A stretch of DNA of 64,000 bases from Prinia subflava (taxonomy: Eukaryota; Chordata; Aves; Passeriformes; Cisticolidae). The stretch is taken from the NCBI RefSeq assembly GCF_021018805.1, contig NC_086248.1, positions 52,891,485 to 52,955,484 on the forward strand. The letters run 5' to 3'. A program made the translations under genes and the position numbers. The notes below the pieces were generated by a model. That model was not told the DNA's origin and did no database searches. It saw nothing but the letters and a program-made list of their open reading frames with translations. Shown piece after piece: positions 12,721 through 23,742 of the stretch. Numbering within the stretch: the stretch's first letter is position 1; every line of letters begins with the position of its first letter.

Positions 12721-15217
12721 AGATTTTCTTAACCACAATAGGCTGGAGAATCCCTTTTGTATGATCAGACTTTTTTGTAAATGATGTTTCTTTTCATTGG
12801 CACACGAAACTCAGTTGCTTTTGTCTAACTATATGATGTGTAAATCATCTTGCTGATACCAGCATCCTAGGAATCAGTTATGTGAAAGAGCTTTTGCAAA
12901 TAATGCTTCTTGCCCTTTGCCCATTTAAAACCCAACCCAAACAAACAAAAAAATCCTCTCGTAGCTAAGATGTGATCTGTTTAACTCAACAGGAGGTTTC
13001 CAGGACTTGGGTGAATTTTAACCATCCTTTTTGACATAAGTCAAGCTGTGCAAAGCAATGAAATTCTGATTGACGTGTGCTGGGATGACTGGATAGTGTT
13101 ACAGTTCCCTCATTAAGAGGTACTGGAGTTAAGCAGGGGGAGTTGAACTTTCCTCTGTATTAAAACAACAAGCGTGGGAGACGAGGAGAGCAAGCTGGAG
13201 AACAGGAGTTCACCTTATAACAACAAAGACTTAACATGCAGTATATCAAGTCTCCTGAACTTTGTCCTGCTTGGTAGTTTATCAGACAACCAAGATGAAC
13301 AAAACAGCAAAGAATGACTTAAATCTGTCCTGATTTCAATCTTCTGGCCTAATTTTCAACTTAATTCTTTTTCTGTTCCATCATCTCATTGTTCTGTGTT
13401 CCTTCTCCTCAAGAGACACTCACAGTTTATACTAATCTTAGAGTTCAAAATATATATAGATCCCATTAGTGAAATAAAACACAGTGAAGATGGGTGAGAT
13501 GTAAGACAGACGTTTTTCTAACCTAGTGATGACTTTCCCCTTTTCAGCATTGCATCCAGTTTACTCTAAAAATGAAATATGGCACAAATAGTCTCCACTA
13601 ATTTTTTGTCAATGTTAACAGTACCTAACTACTGTTACAATCCATGGCAATACATTTGTGGCTTTTTTGAAACAGCAAAGACTTTTCATACCACCAAGAA
13701 GAGAATAAACCCTACAATATGAACTGACACTCTGAATCAAATTTTACAGAAAGTCTGTATGAAAATTAGAAGACATGACATTTCAGTTTGCAAAGTTAAA
13801 ATTAGGCTATTTTGACTGGGGGGGTTGGTTCCAGAAAAAGACACCACAACTCACAAGATCAACATTCAGCAGTGCTGAATTACTTAGAAGCAATCAGTCA
13901 AAAATAGTTTGCCTTGGAAAAAAACAAGTGATTGAAATCTTGATGTTGAGGTAAACCCAAGACACTGAGAAACACTTCTGTTGATTACAGCTGGAGAAAA
14001 GCAAGTCAAGGAAGACAATTATGCAGTAAGTGAGCAATAGAACTGTAAAACTTGGTTTCACAAGGAATTTTGCCCTAAGTTCTGTTCTACTCTCCCAGGG
14101 AATTGCAGCTCTCTCTTCATACCTCCTTAGTTTTTCTTTTCCATGTGCTCACGCTGTTATGGCCATGTATACACTGATGGCTCCTCTACATACACAGATT
14201 GATTAGGTAGAGCTGTAACACTCTTTTAGCCAGAAACAGTACTAATTCAAGGTTTTGGAAGTGCTTTTGCCAAGACAATAAAGTTAAAACACAGTGGGAT
14301 ACTGTGGTTTATACAGAGAAAATGGTAGAGAATGGAAGGGAACCTGGTTCACTTACAGTGAGTATGAGTTCCAAATACTGTCAAAGCTTGAGCAAGGCAG
14401 CAATTTTCCCAGCCAGACTCTATGACTTCCTCCTAATGGTGCCTGCAACAGCCAGCAGCTGCAAGAGTCATTTCTTCTGTCACAGGGCCTTGAATAACAC
14501 ATACCTTTGTGCCTAAAATGTGCCATGGAGTTAGAATTCAGTAACAGAGGGCTGAAGAGCAGACTAGAGCACCATCTTAATCACATCTTCTCTTCCAAGA
14601 AAATAAAAAGATTTTGTTTAGTGATACTTCCTCAGTGCTTGGAATCATTGTGTTTCCTAAACAACTTACTCACTTGTGGGTTAGATAGGCTAATGTCTGG
14701 GCTAATAGCCAGAGTTACAGGAGGAACAAGCAGTCATTCACTTTGTTTTTTGTTCCTAATTTTTCTGCTTTTTAATTTATCTTGATAAGTGTTTCATTGT
14801 GGCAAATATATGTAGTTCTCCAACTACTTAGCCCTAGTGTGCAGTGCTTGGAGCAGAGACCTCATTCTTTATGGTGCCTAATTCAATACAGCATAAGTCT
14901 AGCTTCAACTCCTGGATACTGCAGTAGCATAAATATTTAAATAAAATGTTACTCTACTATGCTGTATGTTTGAAGTTTGGCCCATGTACGCCCTCTCAGC
15001 AGTCTGCAGAGTTTGTGCTGAGGAGGCAAATTAATATGTTTCTCCAACAGAACCAGAATGTATTCTCCATTGCCTTGGGTAACATCACCTGATAAATTCA
15101 CTGCAAGGGTTTCCAAATGTATTGTGTGAGTGGAGTTAGTTGCAGTGTTACTAGGAAAAACAGAGAAATGTTTAGCCTGGATGCTTGACCTAGTAAATAC
15201 TTATGACCTAACATAAG
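12721..15217. other. Intergenic DNA, nothing recognised
   Basis: AT-rich unique sequence. Frames at 14304-14516 and 14507-14785 have no recognised similarity. No repeat family recognised. Confidence 0.5.
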
Positions 15218-15305
15218 CCCCAATTCAACAAGGTACTTAAGCACATACCTAAATACCCACATGAATAAAGTCAGCCATGCTTTTAAGTGTCTTGTTGAAC
15301 CTGGG
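15218..15305. mobile_element. Short MITE-like element with terminal inverted repeats
   Basis: The left end (15218-15244, starting CCCCAATTCAACAAGG, with CTTAAGCAC) and the reverse complement of the right end (15279-15305, starting CCCAGGTTCAACAAGA, with CTTAAAAGC) match over about 27 bp with few differences. The centre is only about 34 bp. The ATTCARCAARGCACTTAAGCACATGCTTAA style recalls an ancient MITE common in reptile and bird genomes. No clear target-site duplication was established. The family name is uncertain. Confidence 0.6.
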
Positions 15306-18300
15306 CCATACAGAAGCTGAACACATCAAGCAACTACCCACATCAAGTTCCAGTAAAAGAAATTTGATTTTAAGAGTGTATTCCCTCTGACTGTTAACAC
15401 TGAAAATGAGAGAGAAAATTTCTGCTACTTCTCCTTCTTGGACAGAGACTGTGCATATTCCTCCTTTCACTGAAATGTTTTCTCTCTGGTATCAAAAGCG
15501 ATTTATGAATTTTTGGAACTAAACCATATAATGGGAAACAAAAAACATGTGAAACCATATTTTTTGGTATTATTTAGTCCCTGAACCTTTCATAAGACCA
15601 GAAATAGTCAAATAGGATGACTCTAATAAATGCAATAAATATAAAGTAGATGAAAATTAGTAACAGGAAAGCTTGTTGAATTGGGTTGAACTTTGTGGCA
15701 TGTCTCTTCTCCAAGGGGTTTTGTGGTCAGTGGACTAAGTCTGACTTTTTATGTGTGGAATCTACAGCTTCAACAGTGGGGAAAAGCTATTCTGGGATAT
15801 AATGGTTGGTTAGCCAGTGGCTGGTCAGTGTTTTGATGTGTGCTTTGTTGCCATTTTGAAAAATATCAGTGCACTACAGTTGTCAAACTTATCATTTACA
15901 AATGTTTCATGGATGCAAGCAGAAGACTCTGTCTGTGGATCAACCATTTATCACACATTCAGAGATAAGTTCAACTTTGGACCATAGCCTTTTAAATTTT
16001 TATAAGGTAACTGAAGTTCTCTCTCAAAGTACATTGAGTGCTATCTTGAGATTTATACTGGCACTATTGTTCTACAGCATGAACACAGCAAAATCGCTGC
16101 CTTTACTGAAATAATTACTTACACTGCGTTATAAAATAATCTATGTAAAATTGTTAATTCATAATGCCCTCCAGCTAGTCTGTCTCAAATTAAACCTACC
16201 AGATCAGATGATAGTGCTATTCTAACTTGCTCTATGGAGCTCAGGGCAATCTTGCTATACAGCAGTGCATACAAATTCATGGTTACCAGAAATGCAACAG
16301 CACTACCACTGCAGTTTTATCTGCATTGTGATAGTGCCTATGGACTGGGAAATCATAATTCTCTGTTCTAGCCAAGTACAGTCCCTTCTCAAAAGGGTTT
16401 AATCATCCACTTAAAACAATGATTTAATCAGTGTGTTGAAAGCAGTGGTGATAGCAAAAGAAAAAAAAAGGGTTGTATGGTTTCTTATGATATGCAATTT
16501 TTTTAATGTGTAATCTAGACATAAAAAGCTAAAAGACATTAATGACTCTTTGGATGGGATGATAGCCTGGTACCTTCAGGGATTTGATAAAGTGACCTTG
16601 TGGATTATGTATATCTGTAAATGACTGCCTGGGAGAGAGGATTAAACGTTTTGGACTTAAAAAATTGCAGGAAACACCCTTTTTCCACACATCTTCAGAA
16701 GTTGTTGCTTGGATCTCCTCAGTTATCTTCAGACAGGCCCAAGCTATATCTATGCCTTCATACTCATGTCTTTGAACTAAGCCACTCTTAAGCCATTCTT
16801 TTATCAACAACTGCAGGATAGCAATTCTTTATGCAGAACATTGCTGATGTTTACAGACGCCTAAGGAACCAGAAGTATTTCCTCACTGGCAGCCAAGATG
16901 GACCTCATGCTTTATTTCCCTGGTCTTAAATCAAAGCTTAAGGGTTTCATTTTGTATCTTCTTGTTGACTCACTGGTCTAGGGAGATCATTCCTGTGAGG
17001 GAACCTTGTTTCTGCATTGAGCACTGGTAGCTATCATTGACGTTGAAAAATAGCAGCTTGGAAAACTGGACTCCTGTGAGGCTGAGCAAGGACTTTGATC
17101 TCAACTTGTCAAATAGTGTTCATCTTTCTTGTTGTGAAACCTGAGCATATAATTTAGTTTCCTGTTTTACAGTTATGCAATGTTTTCTTAAGACCATTAT
17201 TTGAATCCTCCTCTGAGATGTGAATTAAAAGGTAATGCAAAGGTAACATCCATTTCACAATTTCCAATGAACAGGAAGATTTCTGGACATAAAAGGAACT
17301 GGTCTCACAATTTTTGGCCAAGGAGTCCTGAAACCAGATGGTATAGATTTTGTACCTAAGCTTATTCAGCATTTACTGCTGGCTGCTCTATTAGTCCTGG
17401 CAGCTGCTTGGAAACCTCCTATCCCCCTGAAAATTAACACCTGGTTTCAAAAATACTGAAATACAAGTGATGGAAAAACTATCTAGTTTCATAAAAGGAA
17501 AATAAATGCATTATTAAATGGAAATTTGTTAGCTCAGAAGTAACTCTGCTTCTAGAAGCAGATAACTTTTAAAGAAGATAACTTTGTCTCATGGAAGAAA
17601 TATTATAAAAAATAAGTAACTTTCAGGATGTCATTAAACATGTTCAGATGAATAAATATAACTGTTCATGCTTTAAGTGTTTGGAAACTAAACACTGACT
17701 TAAAAGATGTTTTCAGACTTGGGCATCTATCGCCACAGACCTAAAGTAATACTTCAAAGTTTTTAGTCTCAATAACCTATTTGTTCTTAAGTATACCTGC
17801 ACATGTTCAGATTTTACGGAGATAGTTTGATCTTGATATCCTAGAGCCAGTTACCTTGTCCACAAAATGAGGATCATGATTTCTGTTATCAACTTTACTG
17901 TAGTTCTGTGATGAGTAGATACTTGCTTGCAAAGGTCTCATAAGTGTTCAAGCTATCAATGCATATGTACTGGGAAAAAAAGGACTAGATTTCATTGAAA
18001 GATTGGAACAAATTCAATTTTTCTTATTTCCAGAGGAACTAATAATCATTCTGGATTTTTAATATTTTTGTTATATGCATTTAGATCAGAATTAATCCCT
18101 CCAATTTTATAAAATAAGTAGATTTTATGTATGTGATTTTCTAAGGTTTCTTCCTGAAATTCCATGTCCCTAAAATCTACATAATCTTCCATGCCTGCTC
18201 AGTGCCTCACACTTCTCAAGGCAGCCCTGACAAATGGTCAAGTGCAATAAATGCCAAACTCATAGAGCTTGTGCCTCAGAGACTGTAAATATTTACAGGC

Positions 18301-18463
18301 TCCTCCTTGACAGCTGATGTCCCTGTTATAACTCCAGCATTTTTTTCAGCTCAACTTCCCGTTGTGGAATATGGGACAAGGTCAGGTTTTATTGGTGCCT
18401 CAAGGGTGAGGAAATGTCTTCTTTTGTTCTCCCTTCCTCTCTTTGCCTCCTTCTCATGATTTA
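15306..18463. other. Intergenic DNA, nothing recognised
   Basis: AT-rich sequence without recognised exon, RNA gene or repeat. The longest open frames are 81-93 codons (for example minus 16529-16810), with no domain recognised. Confidence 0.5.
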
Positions 18464-18590
18464 TAGAATCACAGAATCACAGAAGGGTTTGGGTTGGAAT
18501 GTACCTTAAAGATCATCAAGTTCCAACCCCCCTGCCATTGGCAGGGACACCTTCCACCAGACCAGGTTGCTTTAAGTCCCATCCAGCCGG
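18464..18590 (-). mobile_element. CR1 LINE 3'-end fragment, minus orientation
   Basis: It begins with tandem AGAATCACAGAATCACAGAA, the reverse complement of the CR1 tail repeat. GGTTTGGGTTGGAA, CCTTAAAGATCATC and GTTCCAACCCCCCTGCC follow, the standard antisense CR1 3' UTR order. About 130 bp remain. Typical 5'-truncated bird CR1 insertion. Confidence 0.92.
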
Positions 18591-21500
18591 TCCTAAGAAC
18601 CTCAGACTCTCTCTAGATAGAGATTTTGACAGTGCAGCACATATTTCTCACATCTTTTGGCAGGTAGTAGCGGATTGTGAAGTTCTTTGGGTCCCCAGAC
18701 TACTTTTTCTGAGTAGGTGGGCATCCACATGTCAGGCAGTAACTGAAATTTACAGATCTCTACACAGTTTGATTTTCAACTAATCACTTTTAACTACTAG
18801 TGTATGTCAAACAGCTAAAACGTCAGAAAACTTAAACACTACAGTTAAATTCACATTGTCTACAGTTTGCAAAACTTAATGTGGTCAAGATCACGTTTCA
18901 AACACAGTTTCACCCTATAAATAAAGCTTTTAGATAACCCAGTAAGAAAAACACATGCTTTTTCATAGCAGCTGCAATTGTTCTTCCAGCTGTGCAATAC
19001 ATCCACACACTAATACAGGGTCTGGTGTTTGGCTCTGCATCTGTTTGCAGAAGCCACACGAATTCCTGAGTTGCATTTGGGCACTGTTTTACTGAAATGT
19101 AGTTGAGCTGCACATGAAAGCAACAGAGAAGGTGGAGTGTGGTACAGTTTTGTAGCACATATTTGCAAGAATGCTTTTCCAGCATTCTTGTCCTTGTATT
19201 TCACTATGAACTGTGTTTTCTGTTTTGGCTTTGACATGTGAATGAGTGCTAGTGCCAAACATTTTATTGATCTCTAGAGTAAGTGGACAGCTACTTAGGC
19301 AGCTATTGAGGATTCTTTCTTTAGCATTTTTGTTGTGCTTCAGTTGGAAGTCAATAGGAAGACATCTTGCAAAAGACAAGATGTATTTATTTAACACATG
19401 ACATAGTGAAGATATTTGTTTACAAAGATAATAAATGCTGAGGTTGCAACTAATCCTACAAAATTCAAAAAATGTCCTGATTTTCTTGTAGAATGTAGAT
19501 TGCTTTGAAGTTGAGTAAAAAGAAAGACTGGTTGTATTTCAGACACAAATGTTATTAATGAGAAATGCAAGACATGATTGTGTACAAAACTTGTATCTCA
19601 TTAACTTATGATTGTGTTGCTTTACAGAACTGAAAAGGCCCAAGTTTCTGAGACACCAAGTTAGATGTCATGGGCATTTTATCTCTTAAGTTATATTAAT
19701 AGTTTTCATTATTTGCTTCTAAGAATATTTAAGTATATGAAAAAAAATTGCATATTATTAGAAACTATCCAATAAAATCTATCGACGTATTTTGTGATGG
19801 AAGAAGGGAGTGGAGAACTTAGCCATCAGTAAAGTATTCTAGATATCTTCACTGTGTTTTGCACAGGCACAGGGTGAGAACTTGACTAATAATTTTCAAA
19901 CACTTATTAAACTTTAAAGACTGGAGGAATATGTGATCACATGATGTTCTTCATGTACTGAAAAAATTGTTAAAGAATTAAAATTTCATTGAGATTAAGA
20001 GAAGGATCTATATGCTCGGAGCAACAGTTTTCAGGAAACATGCTAAGAAGAGGTTTTCCTGTATATGTGTATATAGATTTGTGGATCCAAGAAGATAATA
20101 GACAAATCGGGGCTGATACTTGAAAAGTATTTAAGGTATGCCAGAATCATATTTATGAATCATAAGAATATGAATCATATTTATGATATGCCAGAATAAA
20201 AGTAATGCTGTATAAAAATGCATTAATCATCTAGTTATGCATATAGCAAGTCATATCTCTACTAGGTTCAGGCAGTCCTTTTTCTATGCAAATTCATATA
20301 TTGGAGACTTCAAGCTACCAGAGAAATGCTAGAACTGGAAATATGGAATCAAATATTTCTTAAAACAGAACTTCCAAACCCCATCTTGTACTTTGTTACG
20401 AGTAGGCAATTATGGTGCAAAATTCAGAAATCACATTTAATTGCTAAATTCAGCTTTATATACATATGGAACAGAGTCTCCAGAGGAACACAATCTAAAT
20501 CAAAACTTCATGTCCAGACATTGCTGCTAGGAGAATTCAAATCTTTTGTATGTACAGCTGTACAAATATATTTAACACATTCTCCCACAAATTTATGCTC
20601 AGAGCTGTAGTCGTTTACTTGCAGGTTTAATTTTGTTGCTGTGCTATTGCACCATTTCCCATTGGAGTAAGGAAAAATAAAATTTTGAAATTAAGCTGTT
20701 TCATAAAAGATTTAATACATTTCTTATCCTGTGTTTGCTCCCTGACATCAAGCAACTCTGAGTGTTAGACAACACAATAATTCTAAGCTCTGCTTAAAAC
20801 CTGAGAACAGTCTAGTCCCACAACTGATACTGTCTAAACAAAACCATGGCAAAACAAGGAATGAATGAAAAACAATTCTTTCTAATGGCTGAAGCACAGA
20901 GCAGAACCTGTGGACCAGACTCGGTATAATCAATTGCTAACAGGTACTTTCTACATATTCATCCCTACGATACCTTTGTGGTGAGTATATTTGTCCCAAG
21001 AAAAGGATTTTCATTGCATTTTCCCATTAAATTTTGGGGTTGAAGACTGCATTTCCCATCTCTCAGAAGCATGCCACAAGGCTGTGGACGTGCAGATGTG
21101 CCTACTTCCCATTCTGCATGTTGAAATACTGTTGTAGCAAATAGAGCATGATTAAGGACTACAAAGAAAAAGCCCAAGTGGCTGATACTGAAGGCTAGTA
21201 GTCAGGACAGCCTCCAAGGGTAGTGGGGATTCATACCTTGGTCCTGCCTAGATGGAACATAAAATAAAATCCAGAAAAAATCCTGACATGGGCCAGATTC
21301 CTTGTTAAGTCTGATCATTGAGCTTTCCTAATTTTGACATACAACTCCTTGTGCAGGACTCTTAGCGTTCAGCGCCACTGACAAGTGCCACAATCATTGC
21401 TGCATTACTTCACATCTGCATGTACAGAACACTAAACCGGGGGCCAGGCACAAAGTCTGGCATGCAATAGTAGTAACTACTGTCTTTAGAGCACGCCATT

Positions 21501-22222
21501 AGCAGGCAGCAGCTCTGGTCTGAGACAACAAGCACTCTCCCAGCCAACTCCTGGATACAGCACACAGGCTGGTGCATGGCATTGCCCCAACAGTGGGGAC
21601 TGACTAGATAATCTTATATTTAGGGAGAATTTTGCCATAAATACCTGAGCATAGAATGCTTCTTGCTCTCAGATCTGTGACTATGTCTAACACTCTACTC
21701 ATAAGTACAGAGCTGGCCTACAAGGTCAAAAAGAAGAGTTTTATTCTGAATGAACAATCAGATTCTGCTGGGCCTGCTAGAGGCTCCTGACTCCTAAAGA
21801 AAGAACAGATTAAAAATAAGTAAAAAAGGTAACTATTTTAAATTGCCCTCTGTGCTGGGAATCACATAGAAAACAAGTAAGGCTGTGAACTATACATCTG
21901 GGTACTGATGTCTGTGGATCTTTACACAAACATGTATTTCAGAACCATGTTTCAGGCTTATAGCTAAGGGCAAATAAATATTTGTCATCCATGTATAGAA
22001 TTCACAAGTGTAAGAACTGTTAAATTGCAGAAGGCAATAGTTAAATTTATTTTGGAAGTAAAAATCAGTTTACTTCTTTGTCAAAAACCGTAATAAGCAA
22101 GTACAATGCTGGTAAATACTGAAATAAGTGAGAGTACTGAGTTCACAAAGCACCCAAATTGGATTAATCTGCTCAAAATATAATGTTACATAAACCATTT
22201 AATGGATATGCTTTTATGAACA
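18591..22222. other. Intergenic DNA with one local direct-repeat cluster
   Basis: No gene recognised. Three overlapping minus frames (18910-19397) of 82-102 codons have no recognised domain. A nested repeat at 20137-20197 is listed separately. Confidence 0.5.
20137..20197. repeat. Nested direct repeats
   Basis: TATGCCAGAAT occurs at 20137-20147 and 20187-20197, and GAATCATATTTATGA at 20144-20158 and 20172-20186. The two pairs nest with different periods (50 and 28 bp), so this is a complex local duplication rather than a plain tandem repeat. Confidence 0.75.
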
Positions 22223-22760
22223 TGTGTTTGTATTGGGTCTGGTGGAGATGGAGTTCATTTTCCCATAACAGTCCTCACAGTGCTGTGCTTGCATTGGTAG
22301 CTAGAAAGGGGTTGATAACACACCAGGCTGTGGGTGGGCAAAATCCTGGGAGGGGACACAACTGGGGCAGCTGACACAAATTAACCAAAGGGATATTCCA
22401 CACCATGTGACATCAGCTCAAGCATAAAAGCTAAGGAAAGGAGGAGAAGGTAGTGGTGGTATATGCTATTTACAATGTTTGCTCTCCTGAGTAGCTGCCA
22501 TGGGTGCTCGAAGCCCTGCTTCCCAGGAAGTGACTGGACATGGCTGGCTCATGGGAAGTAGAGAATAAGAACATCAGTGTTTTTTTCTCCTTGCTTTGAG
22601 CATGCACAAATTTTTGCTTTGGTAAACTGCCTTATTTCATCCTAGGAGTCATTTTCCAGGAAAAGTTTCCAGTTATTTTCTCTTCCCTGTCCAGCTGGGA
22701 AGGGGGAATGATAGAGCAGCTTGGTGGGCACCTGGTGCACCACCAACATCAACGCCCTGT
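22223..22760 (+). mobile_element. Solo LTR A of an endogenous retrovirus (passerine type)
   Basis: It starts TGTGTTTGTATTGGGTCTGG and continues with GGAGTTCATTTTCCCATA, GTGCTGTGCTT and GATAACACACCA. A promoter-like ATAAAAG lies at 22424-22430. Towards the end it has TCCCTGTCCAGCTGG and GATAGAGCAGCTTGGTGGG. This order matches, from memory, solo LTRs abundant in songbird genomes (ERVL-related TguLTR-like families). No gag, pol or env frame follows. The 3' boundary is approximate and no target duplication was confirmed. Confidence 0.7.
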
Positions 22761-22769
22761 AGTCCTTTT

Positions 22770-23742
22770 TGACACCTAATGTGAGGCATTAGGATTAAGA
22801 GTTCCATGCTCAGCCAAGGCTGAGCCAATGAGGAATGACACTAATGGCTCTGTGATAACATATTTAAGAAGAAACCAGAGTTACTGTGCTGAAGGAATTG
22901 AGGCCAGAGAAGGAGCAGAGTGAGAACCTGTGAAAGGAACAGTGCTGCAGACACCAAGGTCAGTGGAGAAGGAGGGAGAAGAGGTGCTCCAGGTGCTGAA
23001 GCTGTGCCCCTGCAGACCATAGATGACTATGGGGATGCAGAGATCCACCTGCAGCCCCTGGAGGAGGCCACACTGGAGCAGGTGGATGCCTGAGAGGAGG
23101 CTGTGAACCTGTGGGAGGCTCAAGCGGGAGCAGAGTCCTGGCAGGGACCTGTGGAAAGAGGAGCCCATGCTGGAGCAGGTTTCCTGGCTGGACTTGTGAC
23201 CCTATGGGGAATCTACACTGGAGCAGGCTGTGCCTAAACGACTGCACATCATGGAAAAGTGACCCCCGTAACAGCAGTTCATGGAGAACTGTTGCCCATG
23301 GACTCACATTGGAGAAGTTTGTGGAGAACTCTCCTGTGGCAGGGACCCATGCTGGAGGTCTCCTCTCTCAAGGGAGGTAAGGACTCTGCCTGAGCAGTGG
23401 CAGAAACAGTGTGTGATGAACTGACCATAACCCCATTCCCTGTCTTCTTGTGCTGCTGGGTGAGGAGGTAGACCTTGGGAAGGAGGGAGGGTGGGGGGAA
23501 GGTGTCTGAAGATTTATTTCACTTCTCATTAGCCTGCTCTGATTTTGTTAGTAATAAATTCAATTACTATCTCTAATTCAAGCCTGTTTTGTCCATTATA
23601 GTATTCAGTGAGGGATCTCTCTCTGTCCTTATCTCAACCTGTGAACCCTTTGTTATATTTTCTCTCCCTGGTCCATTTTTGGAGGAGAGTGACAACAATG
23701 GTTTTTCTGGGTACCTGGCATCCAGCCAGGTTCAATCCACTA
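22770..23742 (+). mobile_element. LTR B of an endogenous retrovirus, adjacent to LTR A
   Basis: Features in order are GGCTGAGCCAATGAGG, a TATTTAAG promoter word (about 22862), several imperfect TGGAGCAGG-containing units (about 23070-23360), a G-rich tract, AATAAA at 23553-23558, and a 3' end with TACCTGGCATCCAGCCAGG and TTCAATCCACTACA. The order fits a second songbird LTR family of about 1 kb. The usual 5' terminus is not evident, so it may be truncated at the junction with LTR A. The frames here (for example 22881-23168 minus) come from the GC-rich LTR. Confidence 0.75.
23477..23498 (+). repeat. G-quadruplex motif inside LTR B
   Basis: GGG AAGGA GGG A GGG T GGGGGG: four G runs with loops of 5, 1 and 1 nt, about 55-80 bp upstream of the LTR polyadenylation signal. 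Confidence 0.6.

Noticed and set aside
22881..23380. Frames of 89-115 codons
   Set aside because: They fall inside LTR B, in its GC-rich repeated TGGAGCAGG portion. They are not retroviral gag/pol/env and not host genes.
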